Source: Collinsella sp944321445 (GTDB lineage Bacteria > Actinomycetota > Coriobacteriia > Coriobacteriales > Coriobacteriaceae). From it: a stretch of DNA of 64,000 nt. The first letter of the stretch is position 1. Every line of letters starts with the position of its first letter. Made by a program: the position numbers and the translations under genes. Shown here piece after piece: positions 1 to 7,831 of the stretch. The notes under the pieces were generated by a model. It worked only from the letters and a program-made list of their open reading frames with translations, did no database searches and was not told the DNA's origin. The stretch lies in assembly GCF_030371825.1 (NCBI RefSeq), contig NZ_JAUDDM010000009.1; one strand, written 5' to 3'.

Positions 1-896
1 CGCTTGACGACGCCGGTATCGCCGCCTCCGAGCTGGGCTGCGTGCTGCTGGTGGGCGGCTCGACCCGCATGCCTGCCGTGGTGGAACACGTGCGCTCGTT
101 GACCGGGCACGCACCGTCCAATTCCATCAACCCCGACGAATGCGTGGCACTCGGCGCCGCCATTCAGGCGAACACGCTCGAAACCGCCAGCGAGGGCCTG
201 GTACCCTACACCGACATCCTGTTGCTCGACGTGACACCGCTTTCGCTTGCCATCGAGACCGTCGGCGGTGTGGCAACGCGCGTCATCGACCGCAACACGA
301 CCCTGCCCACGCACTATTCGCAGGTATTCACGACCGCGGCAGCCTTCCAGACCAGCGTTGAAATCAACGTGCTGCAAGGTGAGCGCCCCATGGCGAAAGA
401 TAACAAGTCGCTCGGCAAGTTCAAGCTGGGCGGCATCAAGCGTGCCATGGCGGGCGTGCCCAAAATCGAGGTGACGTTCGACATCGACGCCAACGGCATT
501 TTGACCGTGTCGGCCAAGGATCTGAAGACCGGCAACGAGCAGTCCATCACCATCACCGATTCGGGACGCATGTCCGACGACGAGATCGATGCCGCCATCC
601 GCGATGCCGAGCGCTATGCGGAGGAGGATGCGGTGCGCGCGAAGAACGCGGGAGCTGTGGACGCCGCGCGCCGTCAGCTGGCGACCGTCGAGAACGCGCT
701 GGCGCGCGCAGGCAAGCGCATCGACCGCGACGAGAAGAAGCGCGTGAAGGCCGCATGCGCCAACGTGGCGCGTGGCCTGCGCAAGAAGCCCGGCAAGATG
801 ACCGACGCGGACATCCAGGCGCTCATCGCCGCCACCGAGGAGCTCGAGCGCGCCGGCGCCCACGTGGTGGAGCTGGCCTCGCAAGACGAGCAGTAA
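1..896 (+). CDS. dnaK: Hsp70 (DnaK-family) chaperone, 3' part
   Basis: The gene enters from the left edge, so only the C-terminal part is present; the reading frame is open from base 3. Hsp70 proteins use ATP to bind and release exposed hydrophobic segments of client proteins in the cytoplasm. The end of the nucleotide-binding domain is recognisable (LLVGGSTRMP, then NPDECVALGAAIQ), followed by the interdomain linker and substrate-binding sheet (LLDVTPLSLAIETVGG, then the ITITDSG region). The helical lid is short and lysine/arginine rich (RGLRKKPGK) and lacks the usual long acidic tail, so this may be a second Hsp70 paralogue rather than the housekeeping dnaK. No grpE or dnaJ follows within the window. 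The family call is secure; the exact orthology is not. Confidence 0.85.
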   Translation, partial: LDDAGIAASELGCVLLVGGSTRMPAVVEHVRSLTGHAPSNSINPDECVALGAAIQANTLETASEGLVPYTDILLLDVTPLSLAIETVGGVATRVIDRNTTLPTHYSQVFTTAAAFQTSVEINVLQGERPMAKDNKSLGKFKLGGIKRAMAGVPKIEVTFDIDANGILTVSAKDLKTGNEQSITITDSGRMSDDEIDAAIRDAERYAEEDAVRAKNAGAVDAARRQLATVENALARAGKRIDRDEKKRVKAACANVARGLRKKPGKMTDADIQALIAATEELERAGAHVVELASQDEQ

Positions 897-900
897 CGGC

Positions 901-993
901 TGTCCTCTCTGGGGACGGGGGTAGGAGGCGCCACTTTGGCCTCTCCGGGGACGGGGGTGCCACGCGCCACTTTGGCCTCTTTTGGGACAGGTC
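901..993. repeat. Intergenic repeat, two tandem units
   Basis: Two adjacent units each contain GGGGACGGGGGT followed by GCGCCACTTTGGCCTCT. The inverted form of the same core occurs at 1882-1939, 5732-5787 and 7727-7780. The element is non-coding and lies between genes. Confidence 0.75.
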
Positions 994-1127
994 TCCACCG
1001 TGGAACGCAGCAACACGCTGTTCCGTCCCAGGCTGACACCCTGTTCCGCCTTCGGCGAGGTAAGCCTTTTGTTTTGCTCGAATTGGGTACAACAGAAGAT
1101 GTCAATCCCAAGTACGAGGAGGCATAT

Positions 1128-1649
1128 ATGGATACGTTGGAATGCCTGAAGACCCGCCGCAGCGTCCGCGTCTACAAGCCCGATGCCGTGCCCGCGGAAC
1201 TCATCGACAAGATGCTCGAGGCGGGGACGTTTGCCCCCACGGGCATGGGTCGCCAGTCCCCCATCATCGTCGCTATCACGAACAAAGAGGTGCGCGACCA
1301 GCTGTCGAAGCTCAACGCAGGCGTTATGGGCAGCGATGACGACCCGTTCTACGGCGCGCCCGCCGTGTTGGTGGTGCTTGCCCGCAAGGATGTGCCCACG
1401 CATGTGTACGACGGCAGCCTGGTGATGGGCAACCTGCTCAACGCCGCGCACGAACTGGGGCTCGCGAGCTGCTGGATTCACCGCGCCAAAGAGGAGTTCG
1501 AGACGGACGAAGGTCGCGCAATTCTTGCCGGTTTGGGAATCGATGCAGATGAGTACGAGGGCATCGGCAACTGCATCGTTGGCTATGCCGAAGGCGCAGA
1601 GCCCGAGGCGAAGCCGCGCAAAGAGGATTACATCTTCCGCATCGCGTAG
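1128..1649 (+). CDS. Nitroreductase-family FMN oxidoreductase
   Basis: A 173-residue protein of the nitroreductase family, whose members are small cytoplasmic flavoproteins that reduce nitro groups, quinones or similar acceptors with NAD(P)H. The N-terminus has the typical FMN-phosphate binding signature (LKTRRSVRVYKPDAV), followed by the helix and APTGMGRQS segment that line the flavin site, and a later GLASCWIHRAKEEF motif. Length is normal for the short single-domain group. The ATG at 1128 was chosen because GAGGAGG precedes it by six bases and the homology starts there; upstream in-frame codons fall in the repeat element. A strong terminator follows the gene, so it appears monocistronic. 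The physiological substrate cannot be told from sequence. Confidence 0.88.
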   Translation: MDTLECLKTRRSVRVYKPDAVPAELIDKMLEAGTFAPTGMGRQSPIIVAITNKEVRDQLSKLNAGVMGSDDDPFYGAPAVLVVLARKDVPTHVYDGSLVMGNLLNAAHELGLASCWIHRAKEEFETDEGRAILAGLGIDADEYEGIGNCIVGYAEGAEPEAKPRKEDYIFRIA

Positions 1650-1676
1650 CCATTCTGCGCATGCTCTATCCATGTT

Positions 1677-1712
1677 GCCCGGGACTCCCTGCGTGGGGGC
1701 TCCGGGCTTTTT
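1677..1712 (+). terminator. Rho-independent terminator of the nitroreductase gene
   Basis: GCCCGG pairs with CCGGGC around an imperfectly paired interior, followed by TTTTT. Confidence 0.8.
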
Positions 1713-1721
1713 GTTGGCAAG

Positions 1722-1835
1722 CTAGAGACGGCGCGCACGAAGGCGAATGCGCACGTAGTCGACGTACCAGCCGTCGTCACGCAGAAGCATGGGACGGAGC
1801 TCCTCCACCGCTTCGCCGACTGCATCTTCCACCAT
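1722..1835 (-). pseudogene. Fragment resembling a NifU C-terminal domain
   Basis: A 37-codon frame reads like the first half of a NifU-type Fe-S scaffold domain: a helix with AVEELRPMLLRDDG and then a beta strand DYVRIRL. Real NifU domains continue with a CxxC motif that binds the cluster; here the frame stops immediately after the strand, before any cysteine. No convincing ribosome-binding site precedes the ATG. The simplest reading is a decayed remnant. A genuine short peptide is possible but less likely. Confidence 0.35.
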
Positions 1836-1881
1836 CGCGGAACCCCGCTCGTCTGGGCAAGGATATCGTGAGTCGATAACG

Positions 1882-1939
1882 AGACCTGTCCCCAGGGACG
1901 CCAAAGTGGCGCCTGCCACCCCCGTCCCCAGAGAGGACA
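1882..1939. repeat. Intergenic repeat (core CCAAAGTGGCGCC)
   Basis: One copy of the repeat family in the orientation opposite to 901-993. It is bounded by GACCTGTCCCC and CCCCGTCCCCAGAGAGGACA and contains CCAAAGTGGCGCC in the middle. Confidence 0.75.
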
Positions 1940-1950
1940 GTCGGGGGCGG

Positions 1951-3102
1951 CTAGCAACCGAAAAGGCTGGCAGCCTGTGCCATCTTGTCGGCGATTTTCA
2001 CGCCGAAGGGACAACGAGACTCGCAGGCACGACAGGCAACGCATGCAGACGCCGTCGCTCCCAGTGCGCGGTAATGTTCGCGCAGAGAGTCGGGAACGGT
2101 GTCGTACATCGTTGCCAAATCGTAGAACTTGTTGACCGTCGCGATGTCGATACCGCGCGGGCACGGCGCGCAATGGCCACAGTAGGTGCATTGGCCAACG
2201 TAGGCATGTCGCGGAGCACCTGCGAGGACAGACGCGTAGTCCCGCTCGTCGGACGACGCGGTCTCGTAGGCAACGGCCGCATCCACATGATCGGGCGTGG
2301 TAAAGCCCACCATCACGCTTGCCACAGCGGGGCGCGTAAGCGCGTAGTGCAGGCACTGTACCGGCGTAAGGGCGACGCCGAACGGCGAAGTCTTGGCATC
2401 GAACAGGCGCCCGCCCATGTAGCCTTTCATGACGGTGATACCCGTGCCGGTCTGCTCGCACAAGCCATAGAGCTCGGCGCGCTCGGGCGTCATGCCGTCG
2501 AGGGCGCTTTGTTCGCCCGCTTCACCGAACAGGTCGTCCAAGTTCTCGGTTGCCGGCATCATGTCGAATGCCGGGTTCACGGAAAACAGAATCATCTCGA
2601 TCTCGGGGTCGACAGCGGCAAGCTTCGCCACCTGCGGGTTATGGGTCGACAGACCCACGTGATGCACGGTGCCCGACGCACGCAGTTCACGCACGTAGTC
2701 GATGAAGGGGCCGGCCATAATCTGCTCGAACTCGGACGTTTGGTCCACATAATGAATCATGCCGAGATCCATATAGTCGGTATGGAAGCGCTCGAGCAGG
2801 TCTTCGAACGCGGGTTTCACTTTGGCGAGGCCCCGCGTACGCTCGTACTGTTCGTTTTGCCACGTGGATCCCAGGTGACCCTGGATGACCCACGAGCTGC
2901 GCAGGTCCAGATCGCGCAGGGCATCGCCCAGGTTGGAGCGCCGCGTGGGGTCGGGCATCCACACGTCGAGGATGTTGATGCCGGCAGCGTTCGCACGCGC
3001 CACGACCTCACGTGTGAGCTCTGGCGTTCCGTCCATCCACTCGCCACCAAAGCCGATTTCGCTCACCTTGAGCCCCGTGTGACCGATTTCGCGATACTGC
3101 AT
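1951..3102 (-). CDS. Aldo/keto reductase with C-terminal 4Fe-4S ferredoxin domain
   Basis: A 383-residue protein with an N-terminal aldo/keto reductase TIM barrel (MQYREIGHTGLKVSEIGFGG start) and two C-terminal cysteine clusters, CTYCGHCAPCPRGID and CVACRACESRCPFGV. These read as bacterial-ferredoxin-type sites for two 4Fe-4S clusters. Proteins of this architecture are common in anaerobes and are predicted to pass electrons between a nicotinamide-like substrate site and ferredoxin, but few have known substrates. The ATG at 3102 has GGGAGG just upstream and matches the family start; a longer frame to 3225 runs into non-conserved sequence. The gene stands alone, convergent with the nitroreductase. 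Confidence 0.9.
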   Translation of the reverse strand: MQYREIGHTGLKVSEIGFGGEWMDGTPELTREVVARANAAGINILDVWMPDPTRRSNLGDALRDLDLRSSWVIQGHLGSTWQNEQYERTRGLAKVKPAFEDLLERFHTDYMDLGMIHYVDQTSEFEQIMAGPFIDYVRELRASGTVHHVGLSTHNPQVAKLAAVDPEIEMILFSVNPAFDMMPATENLDDLFGEAGEQSALDGMTPERAELYGLCEQTGTGITVMKGYMGGRLFDAKTSPFGVALTPVQCLHYALTRPAVASVMVGFTTPDHVDAAVAYETASSDERDYASVLAGAPRHAYVGQCTYCGHCAPCPRGIDIATVNKFYDLATMYDTVPDSLREHYRALGATASACVACRACESRCPFGVKIADKMAQAASLFGC

Positions 3103-3235
3103 GCGTCCTCCCCAGTCCGAATGTGCGCTGTCACCAGCGTAGCAGACCACACTCGCTGCGTGACCTCCGCCCCACTGCAACAGAGCCGAACAAAGGGCGT
3201 GCGATAAATGAGCACCGGCCTGCACGGCCTTACCA

Positions 3236-3241
3236 TATAAT
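3236..3241 (+). promoter_or_regulatory. Candidate -10 box for the surface-protein gene
   Basis: A consensus TATAAT lies 53 bases before the ATG at 3294. No good -35 hexamer is seen at the right spacing. Confidence 0.4.
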
Positions 3242-3293
3242 CGAAAATATCCACGTTATTCTTCAGCCAATCGGTTGACGATTTGGAGGCAAA

Positions 3294-5636
3294 ATGAAAC
3301 TAAATGGATTATCCGCCCACAGCGCTGCAATTGCGGCACTAGGCCTTGCACTAGCGCTGGGAGCATACCCCCCCCCCGTTATTTACGCAGCACCAGCTGA
3401 TTATCAAGCGGAACAACAAAACGGCACCGCTGCCACGAACGCTGGCGACCCCCTAACCTGGAATAACCTTAAATATAGAATCGACGACGATGGCGACGTC
3501 ATGATTCTTGGCCTCGTCGACCAGAGTGCAACCAAAGTAACTATCCCTGAGACGATTGACGGAGCGACTGTCACGTCAATTGCGCAGTCGGCTTTTTTCG
3601 ATAACGAATCGATTATCGAGCTTTCTCTCCCCAACACGCTGCTCACAATCGGTGACCGTGCGTTTTCCGGATGCAGCAACATCAGCTCGGTTGACCTCCC
3701 GAATTCGCTTGAACTTATCGGGGGCTTTGCTTTTTCTTATTGCGACTCGATCAAAAGCGCAACCATACCCGGCGGAATTACCTACATAAATGCCTTCTCA
3801 TATTGTGCGGGACTCGAAAGCATCTATTTCGAAGATGGAACCACATCCCTTGGATACGGTGCGCTCGCCGGATGTCCGAATCTTAAAAAAGTTAGATTCC
3901 CCAGCACACTGGAGAGCTTGACCACCCGCACGTTTGAAGGAGACTCCTCGCTCACCCATCTCGAATTTCCGGAAGGCTTCAGGTCCCTCGGAACCGAACC
4001 CTTCACCGGCTGCACGGCACTTGAATCGGTTGTCTTCCCAATGACAGCAAATGTCTCATCCGGCGACATTGCTGCCCTCCCCAGTACCTGCACGGTTTAT
4101 GTTAAGACCAGGCCGGTATACGAGAGCCTCCTCGATGACAAATGGCAGTATGGCAGCTATCCCCAAATTGCATATGTCGAGGGATACCCCATTGAGGTCG
4201 AGTCCATATCGATGGATAGAAGCTCCGCCCTGATCAATCTCGAAAAGAATCGTTGGACGGAACGTCCCTCTGCAAGCGCCACGCTTAGTCTGAGCGTATT
4301 CCCGTCGGAAGCGGTCTACAACGTCGATGACGTGGTTTGGACTTCCTCTGATGCTGAAATAGCATACGTCGACGGTGACAATCTCACGTGCGAGGTATAT
4401 GGCGGGCAAACCCCTGGAATTGCAACGATTACCGCCACCATCGGCGACCTGACCGCAATCTGCAAGGTTCAGGTTGCAGACCTGGACCGTCGTTCGATAA
4501 AGCTGCATGACAACCCCATTGTTTGCTCAACCCAATTGGACGTGGGCGCGGGCGAACGCTGGGTGGTGGACGACCCCTCCGTTATGCAAATTACCGCAAC
4601 GTCCAGTGTCGACCACGAAACGTATAGGAATGCCTCCGTAACCGTAAAGCCACTGAAGGCCGGAGAGACCACCGTTTGTTGCTACGTTGGCGACACGCTT
4701 ATGTACCGCTGCGATGTTATCGTTACCGAAGATGGAACATATTATCTTGATGATGCGACCATCTCTGGAATAGCGCAAAGCTATCCGCTCACGTCGGGTG
4801 GCGTTACACCAAAACCCACAGTTGCCATTGGAACCTTTACGCTCCAAGAAGGGACTGACTACACACTCAGTTACAAAAACAACAACGCGATCGGGACCGC
4901 AACCGTCACCATTACCGGTATTGGACGTTGCGTCGGCACCTATACCTTGACCTTCCAGATTGTCGAGGGAAGCGCAGGTGATTCCTCACCTGAAGGCGGC
5001 GAGACCAACCCCGACGGCCCTTCGAACCCGAACGATCCCGCCGGGCCCGACTACCCCGCTCTTGATAAACCGTTCCCTGATGTTGCAACGGACTCGTGGT
5101 ATTACGATGCAGTATGCAAGGCGAGCGATCTTGGCCTCATGAATGGCTATACGGGAACAGGCCTCTTTGGACCCAACAACAAGCTTACCCGCGAACAAGC
5201 TGCAGCGGTTCTCTACAACTACCTTGGCGACAAAAACGACTCCGCCCCGGCTGCACCGCAAACGGATGTCAAACAGGACGAGTGGTACTCCGTGGCGGTC
5301 AATTGGGCGGTCGAAACCGGCATCATGAACGGCTACGAGGGAGGGTCATTTGGCATTGGAGACGCCCTGACTCGAGAGCAATTTGCAATCATTATCGCCA
5401 ATGCAGCAAAAGCTGATACAAGTACCGCTAATCTGAAGGTTCTCAACCGCTATCCAGATGGAGATCGAATCTCAAGCTGGGCAAAAACCGCAATGGCATG
5501 GGCAATTGAAAATGGCATCGTAAACGGAGTCGAGCTCCGTGATGGGACCCGTGAACTCCGCGCGACCGAAACCATGACCCGTGCGCAAATGGCCGCCATG
5601 ATGGTCAGTGCCATAGAATCTGGAATACTTGAATAG
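3294..5636 (+). CDS. BspA-like leucine-rich-repeat surface protein with three SLH domains
   Basis: A 780-residue secreted protein. An N-terminal signal peptide (about residues 1-33, ending near AAPADY) is followed by BspA-type leucine-rich repeats (about 75-270: SIAQSAFFDNESI, IGDRAFSGCSNI, IGGFAFSYCDSI), a bacterial Ig-like region (about 300-400), a beta-sandwich segment (TLQEGTDYTLSYKNNN), a Pro/Asp/Gly linker, and three S-layer-homology domains from about residue 593 (FPDVATDSWYYDAV; EWYSVAVNWAVETGIMNGY; SSWAKTAMAWAIENGIVNG). SLH domains normally bind secondary wall polysaccharide, so the repeats are displayed on the cell surface, probably for adhesion. TTGGAGG precedes the ATG. Base composition is clearly lower in GC than the neighbours, suggesting transfer. 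Ten consecutive C residues lie inside the signal-peptide coding region. Confidence 0.9.
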   Translation: MKLNGLSAHSAAIAALGLALALGAYPPPVIYAAPADYQAEQQNGTAATNAGDPLTWNNLKYRIDDDGDVMILGLVDQSATKVTIPETIDGATVTSIAQSAFFDNESIIELSLPNTLLTIGDRAFSGCSNISSVDLPNSLELIGGFAFSYCDSIKSATIPGGITYINAFSYCAGLESIYFEDGTTSLGYGALAGCPNLKKVRFPSTLESLTTRTFEGDSSLTHLEFPEGFRSLGTEPFTGCTALESVVFPMTANVSSGDIAALPSTCTVYVKTRPVYESLLDDKWQYGSYPQIAYVEGYPIEVESISMDRSSALINLEKNRWTERPSASATLSLSVFPSEAVYNVDDVVWTSSDAEIAYVDGDNLTCEVYGGQTPGIATITATIGDLTAICKVQVADLDRRSIKLHDNPIVCSTQLDVGAGERWVVDDPSVMQITATSSVDHETYRNASVTVKPLKAGETTVCCYVGDTLMYRCDVIVTEDGTYYLDDATISGIAQSYPLTSGGVTPKPTVAIGTFTLQEGTDYTLSYKNNNAIGTATVTITGIGRCVGTYTLTFQIVEGSAGDSSPEGGETNPDGPSNPNDPAGPDYPALDKPFPDVATDSWYYDAVCKASDLGLMNGYTGTGLFGPNNKLTREQAAAVLYNYLGDKNDSAPAAPQTDVKQDEWYSVAVNWAVETGIMNGYEGGSFGIGDALTREQFAIIIANAAKADTSTANLKVLNRYPDGDRISSWAKTAMAWAIENGIVNGVELRDGTRELRATETMTRAQMAAMMVSAIESGILE
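3368..3377 (+). repeat. Poly-C tract (C10) in the signal-peptide region
   Basis: Ten C residues cover the last base of codon 25 and codons 26-28. The gene is in frame at C10. Gain or loss of one base would shift the frame before the mature protein starts. Confidence 0.9.
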
Positions 5637-5661
5637 CATTTCAAGTAGATGAAGCAGCCAA

Positions 5662-5696
5662 GGGCGGCCCGCACTATCGTGTAGGCCGCCCTTTTT
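5662..5696 (+). terminator. Terminator after the SLH surface protein
   Basis: Perfect 8-bp stem GGGCGGCC / GGCCGCCC followed by TTTTT. Confidence 0.9.
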
Positions 5697-5731
5697 GTCC
5701 AATTCACCGTCTCGCAACCCTAAGGATACAA

Positions 5732-5787
5732 ACCCGTCCCCAGGGACGCCAAAGTGGCGCCTGGAACCCCCGTCCCCAGAGGGGACA
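5732..5787. repeat. Intergenic repeat (core CCAAAGTGGCGCC)
   Basis: Closely matches 1882-1939: CCCGTCCCCAGGGACG, then CCAAAGTGGCGCC, then CCCCGTCCCCAGAGGGGACA. It sits directly before the sdpR operator. Confidence 0.75.
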
Positions 5788-5790
5788 TTG

Positions 5791-5814
5791 ATAGTTAGAT
5801 AATCTTCTAACTAT
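5791..5814. promoter_or_regulatory. Candidate SdpR operator
   Basis: A perfect 9-bp inverted repeat, ATAGTTAGA / TCTAACTAT, with a 6-base spacer. It ends five bases before a TATACT -10-like hexamer (5820-5825) and 32 bases before the regulator's ATG. Position and symmetry fit an ArsR-type dimer site, giving autorepression. Confidence 0.65.
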
Positions 5815-5845
5815 TGGGGTATACTGTGCGGCGAAGGGAGGGGCC

Positions 5846-6109
5846 ATGGCTGGCGACGGATTCAAGGCGCTATCCGATCCCACGCGGAGGCAGATTCTTG
5901 AGCTGCTGGGCGAAGGCGACCTCACCGCGGGCGAGATCGGCGCGCACTTCCATATGACCAAGGCGACCCTCTCCCATCACCTCGACGTGCTGCGCGAGGC
6001 GGGGCTCGTCAGCTCCGAGCGGCACGGGCGCAACGTCGTTTATAGCCTGGAAACCACCGTCTTGCAGGGCATCATCGCATGGTTCTACAACATCACGGAT
6101 AAGGAGTAG
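5846..6109 (+). CDS. sdpR: ArsR-family repressor (SdpR-like)
   Basis: An 87-residue winged-helix repressor. The helix-turn-helix is clear (LSDPTRRQILELLGEGDLTA, then HMTKATLSHHLDVLREAGLV), followed by the wing (SSERHGRNVVYSL). No metal-binding cysteine motif of classical ArsR sensors is seen, which matches the SdpR branch. In Bacillus subtilis SdpR represses its own operon with the immunity protein SdpI. Here the next gene, six bases on, is an SdpI homologue, so the pair is very probably one transcript. GGGAGGGG precedes the start. No sdpABC toxin genes are visible nearby, so the signal detected may be a foreign peptide or envelope stress. Confidence 0.88.
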   Translation: MAGDGFKALSDPTRRQILELLGEGDLTAGEIGAHFHMTKATLSHHLDVLREAGLVSSERHGRNVVYSLETTVLQGIIAWFYNITDKE

Positions 6110-6114
6110 TAGCC

Positions 6115-6795
6115 ATGAAGCAGCGTCTTTCCCGAGGCGAACTCGTGTTTTGGAGCGTCCTTGCGGCGCTCGCCCTTATCAACGTCATCGTGTTCGTGCT
6201 CCTGCTCCCCACCATGCCCGACCAGCTTCCTACCCACTGGGGAATCTCAGGCGCCGTCGACGATTGGAGCGACAAAGAGGTCACAATCGTCCTTGCGGCA
6301 ATGCCGCTTGTGTTCGTGGCTCTGCTGTTCATCGTGCCGCGCATCGATCCCAAGCGGCGCAACTTCGCAAGCTTTTCGGGAATTTACCGCTCGTTTACCG
6401 CGGCGATTTGCCTGCTGCTGATGGCCGTCACATGGATGGGACCGCTCACTGCCTGGGGATATCTCTCCCCCGATAGCGGCATCGTGAGTACGCTTCTTTT
6501 TGGATTCTTCGGTCTGTTGTTTATTGGCCTGGGCAACTACATGCCACGTATTCGGCCGAACTTCACGTTTGGTATCCGCACGCCGTGGACGCTTACGAGC
6601 GAAGAAGTATGGCGGAGCACGCACCGCGCATCGGGGCCGGTGTTCGTAGTAGCAGGTATCGCGACGTTGATCGCCGCCCTGGTTGCAACGTCGATGCCAA
6701 CGGTCACCTTCGCCGTGATGCTCATCTCGGTACTTGGTGCGACGGCGTTCGCCGGCGTGTATTCCTACCTGCAGTGGCGCAAGCTAGCAGCGTAA
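6115..6795 (+). CDS. sdpI: SdpI/DUF1648 family membrane protein
   Basis: A 226-residue integral membrane protein with about six hydrophobic helices. The N-terminal DUF1648 signature is present (LLLPTMPDQLPTHWG, then SGAVDDWSDKE), and the second half matches the SdpI domain (GLGNYMPRIRPNFTFGIRTP, then WRSTHRASGPVFV). SdpI gives immunity to the SDP killing peptide in Bacillus and also sequesters SdpR at the membrane once toxin is present; the same arrangement is inferred from the paired regulator. The start follows the sdpR stop by five bases, indicating translational coupling. Confidence 0.88.
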   Translation: MKQRLSRGELVFWSVLAALALINVIVFVLLLPTMPDQLPTHWGISGAVDDWSDKEVTIVLAAMPLVFVALLFIVPRIDPKRRNFASFSGIYRSFTAAICLLLMAVTWMGPLTAWGYLSPDSGIVSTLLFGFFGLLFIGLGNYMPRIRPNFTFGIRTPWTLTSEEVWRSTHRASGPVFVVAGIATLIAALVATSMPTVTFAVMLISVLGATAFAGVYSYLQWRKLAA

Positions 6796-6809
6796 AGGTT
6801 GCCTATCAG

Positions 6810-6842
6810 GCGGGACATAGCAGACAGGCCGCTACGTCCCGC
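6810..6842. terminator. Hairpin after sdpI
   Basis: GCGGGACATAGC and GCTACGTCCCGC form a 12-bp stem with one G-T type mismatch. There is no T-run, so termination is uncertain. Confidence 0.4.
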
Positions 6843-6981
6843 GTGTCGTTGCGAAACCGTTTCCCCTGTGTAAGCATCGCATGATGCTTGCGTGTCCCTC
6901 GATACATGCGATTGTTGGCGGGTACAAAGGGGGCGAGGCACGTTGCCGCCCCGTTCCCGTATCCGTAACGAAGGGACAGCC

Positions 6982-7641
6982 ATGGCAAACACGTTCAATC
7001 TCGACAACATCCGCGTGCTCACGCATAGCGCCATTCGCATCCAAAGCAATGCTGGAACCGTTGTGTACGTGGACCCGTATGATTTGACCGACGCGCCGCA
7101 CGACGCGGATTTCGTGCTGGTCACGCATGCGCACTTCGATCATTTCTCGCCCGAGGACATCGCACGTGTGGCAAAGGACACGACGGAGCTTGTAGTTCCC
7201 GCCTCGATGGAGGATGAGGCTCCACAGGCCGGTATTTCTAAGGTGCATTATATGAACGCGGGCGAGCATATCGAGCTCGCCGACTGCGTCATCAACGCCG
7301 TGCCTGCCTATAACGTCGAGCCGGAGCGCCTGCATTGTCACCCGCGCGAGAACGGCTGGGTGGGCTACATCGTGACCGTTGACGGCAACCGTATCTACAT
7401 TGCAGGCGACACGGACCAAAACCCCGATACCCTGCAGGTCTCGTGCGATATCGCGCTCGTTCCCGCGGGCGGTACGTACACCATGGACGCAATGCAGGCG
7501 GCTGAGTTTATCAACACCATTTCGCCGCGCGTCGCGATTCCCACGCACTACGGCACGGTAGCCGGCACCCCTGAGGATGGAGAGACCTTTGCCGCGCAGG
7601 TGAAGCCCGGAATCGACGTCGTCCTCAAGCTCGGGCGTTAA
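6982..7641 (+). CDS. Metallo-beta-lactamase-fold metal-dependent hydrolase
   Basis: A 219-residue cytoplasmic protein of the UlaG/UPF0173-like branch of the metallo-beta-lactamase superfamily. The metal-binding motif THAHFDHF is complete (H49, H51, D53, H54), with later GDTDQNPD and the C-terminal PTHYGTV histidine that complete a dinuclear site. Such proteins hydrolyse phosphodiesters, lactones or similar bonds; this one's substrate is unknown. The ATG at 6982 was preferred over upstream in-frame codons because AAGGGA lies just before it and the conserved fold starts with HSAIRIQ. A strong terminator follows, so it is probably monocistronic. Confidence 0.85.
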   Translation: MANTFNLDNIRVLTHSAIRIQSNAGTVVYVDPYDLTDAPHDADFVLVTHAHFDHFSPEDIARVAKDTTELVVPASMEDEAPQAGISKVHYMNAGEHIELADCVINAVPAYNVEPERLHCHPRENGWVGYIVTVDGNRIYIAGDTDQNPDTLQVSCDIALVPAGGTYTMDAMQAAEFINTISPRVAIPTHYGTVAGTPEDGETFAAQVKPGIDVVLKLGR

Positions 7642-7673
7642 TCACCCGACCCGAACTCGCCCCTCTCCCCCAA

Positions 7674-7708
7674 GCTGCCCGGCGCACCCCCACGCCGGGC
7701 AGCTTTTT
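7674..7708 (+). terminator. Terminator after the hydrolase gene
   Basis: Perfect 11-bp stem GCTGCCCGGCG / CGCCGGGCAGC with a short C-rich loop, followed by TTTTT. Confidence 0.92.
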
Positions 7709-7726
7709 GCGCTGAAGCCAGCAAGC

Positions 7727-7780
7727 CTGTCCCAAAAGAGGCCAAAGTGTCCTCTCCCACCCCCGTCCCCACAGAGGACA
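7727..7780. repeat. Intergenic repeat, divergent copy
   Basis: CCTGTCCCAAAAGAGGCCAAAGTGTCCTC followed by CCCCCGTCCCCACAGAGGACA. It is the same family as 901, 1882 and 5732 but has lost part of the core. Confidence 0.6.
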
Positions 7781-7781
7781 A

Positions 7782-7814
7782 CGACGCACTTCTCCCCTGG
7801 GGAGAAGTGCGTCG
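7782..7814. repeat. Perfect 16-bp inverted repeat with a 1-base centre
   Basis: CGACGCACTTCTCCCC and its exact complement flank a single T. There is no T-run on either side and no sequence relation to the other hairpins. Confidence 0.85.
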
Positions 7815-7831
7815 CAACACAACAAAGGAGA

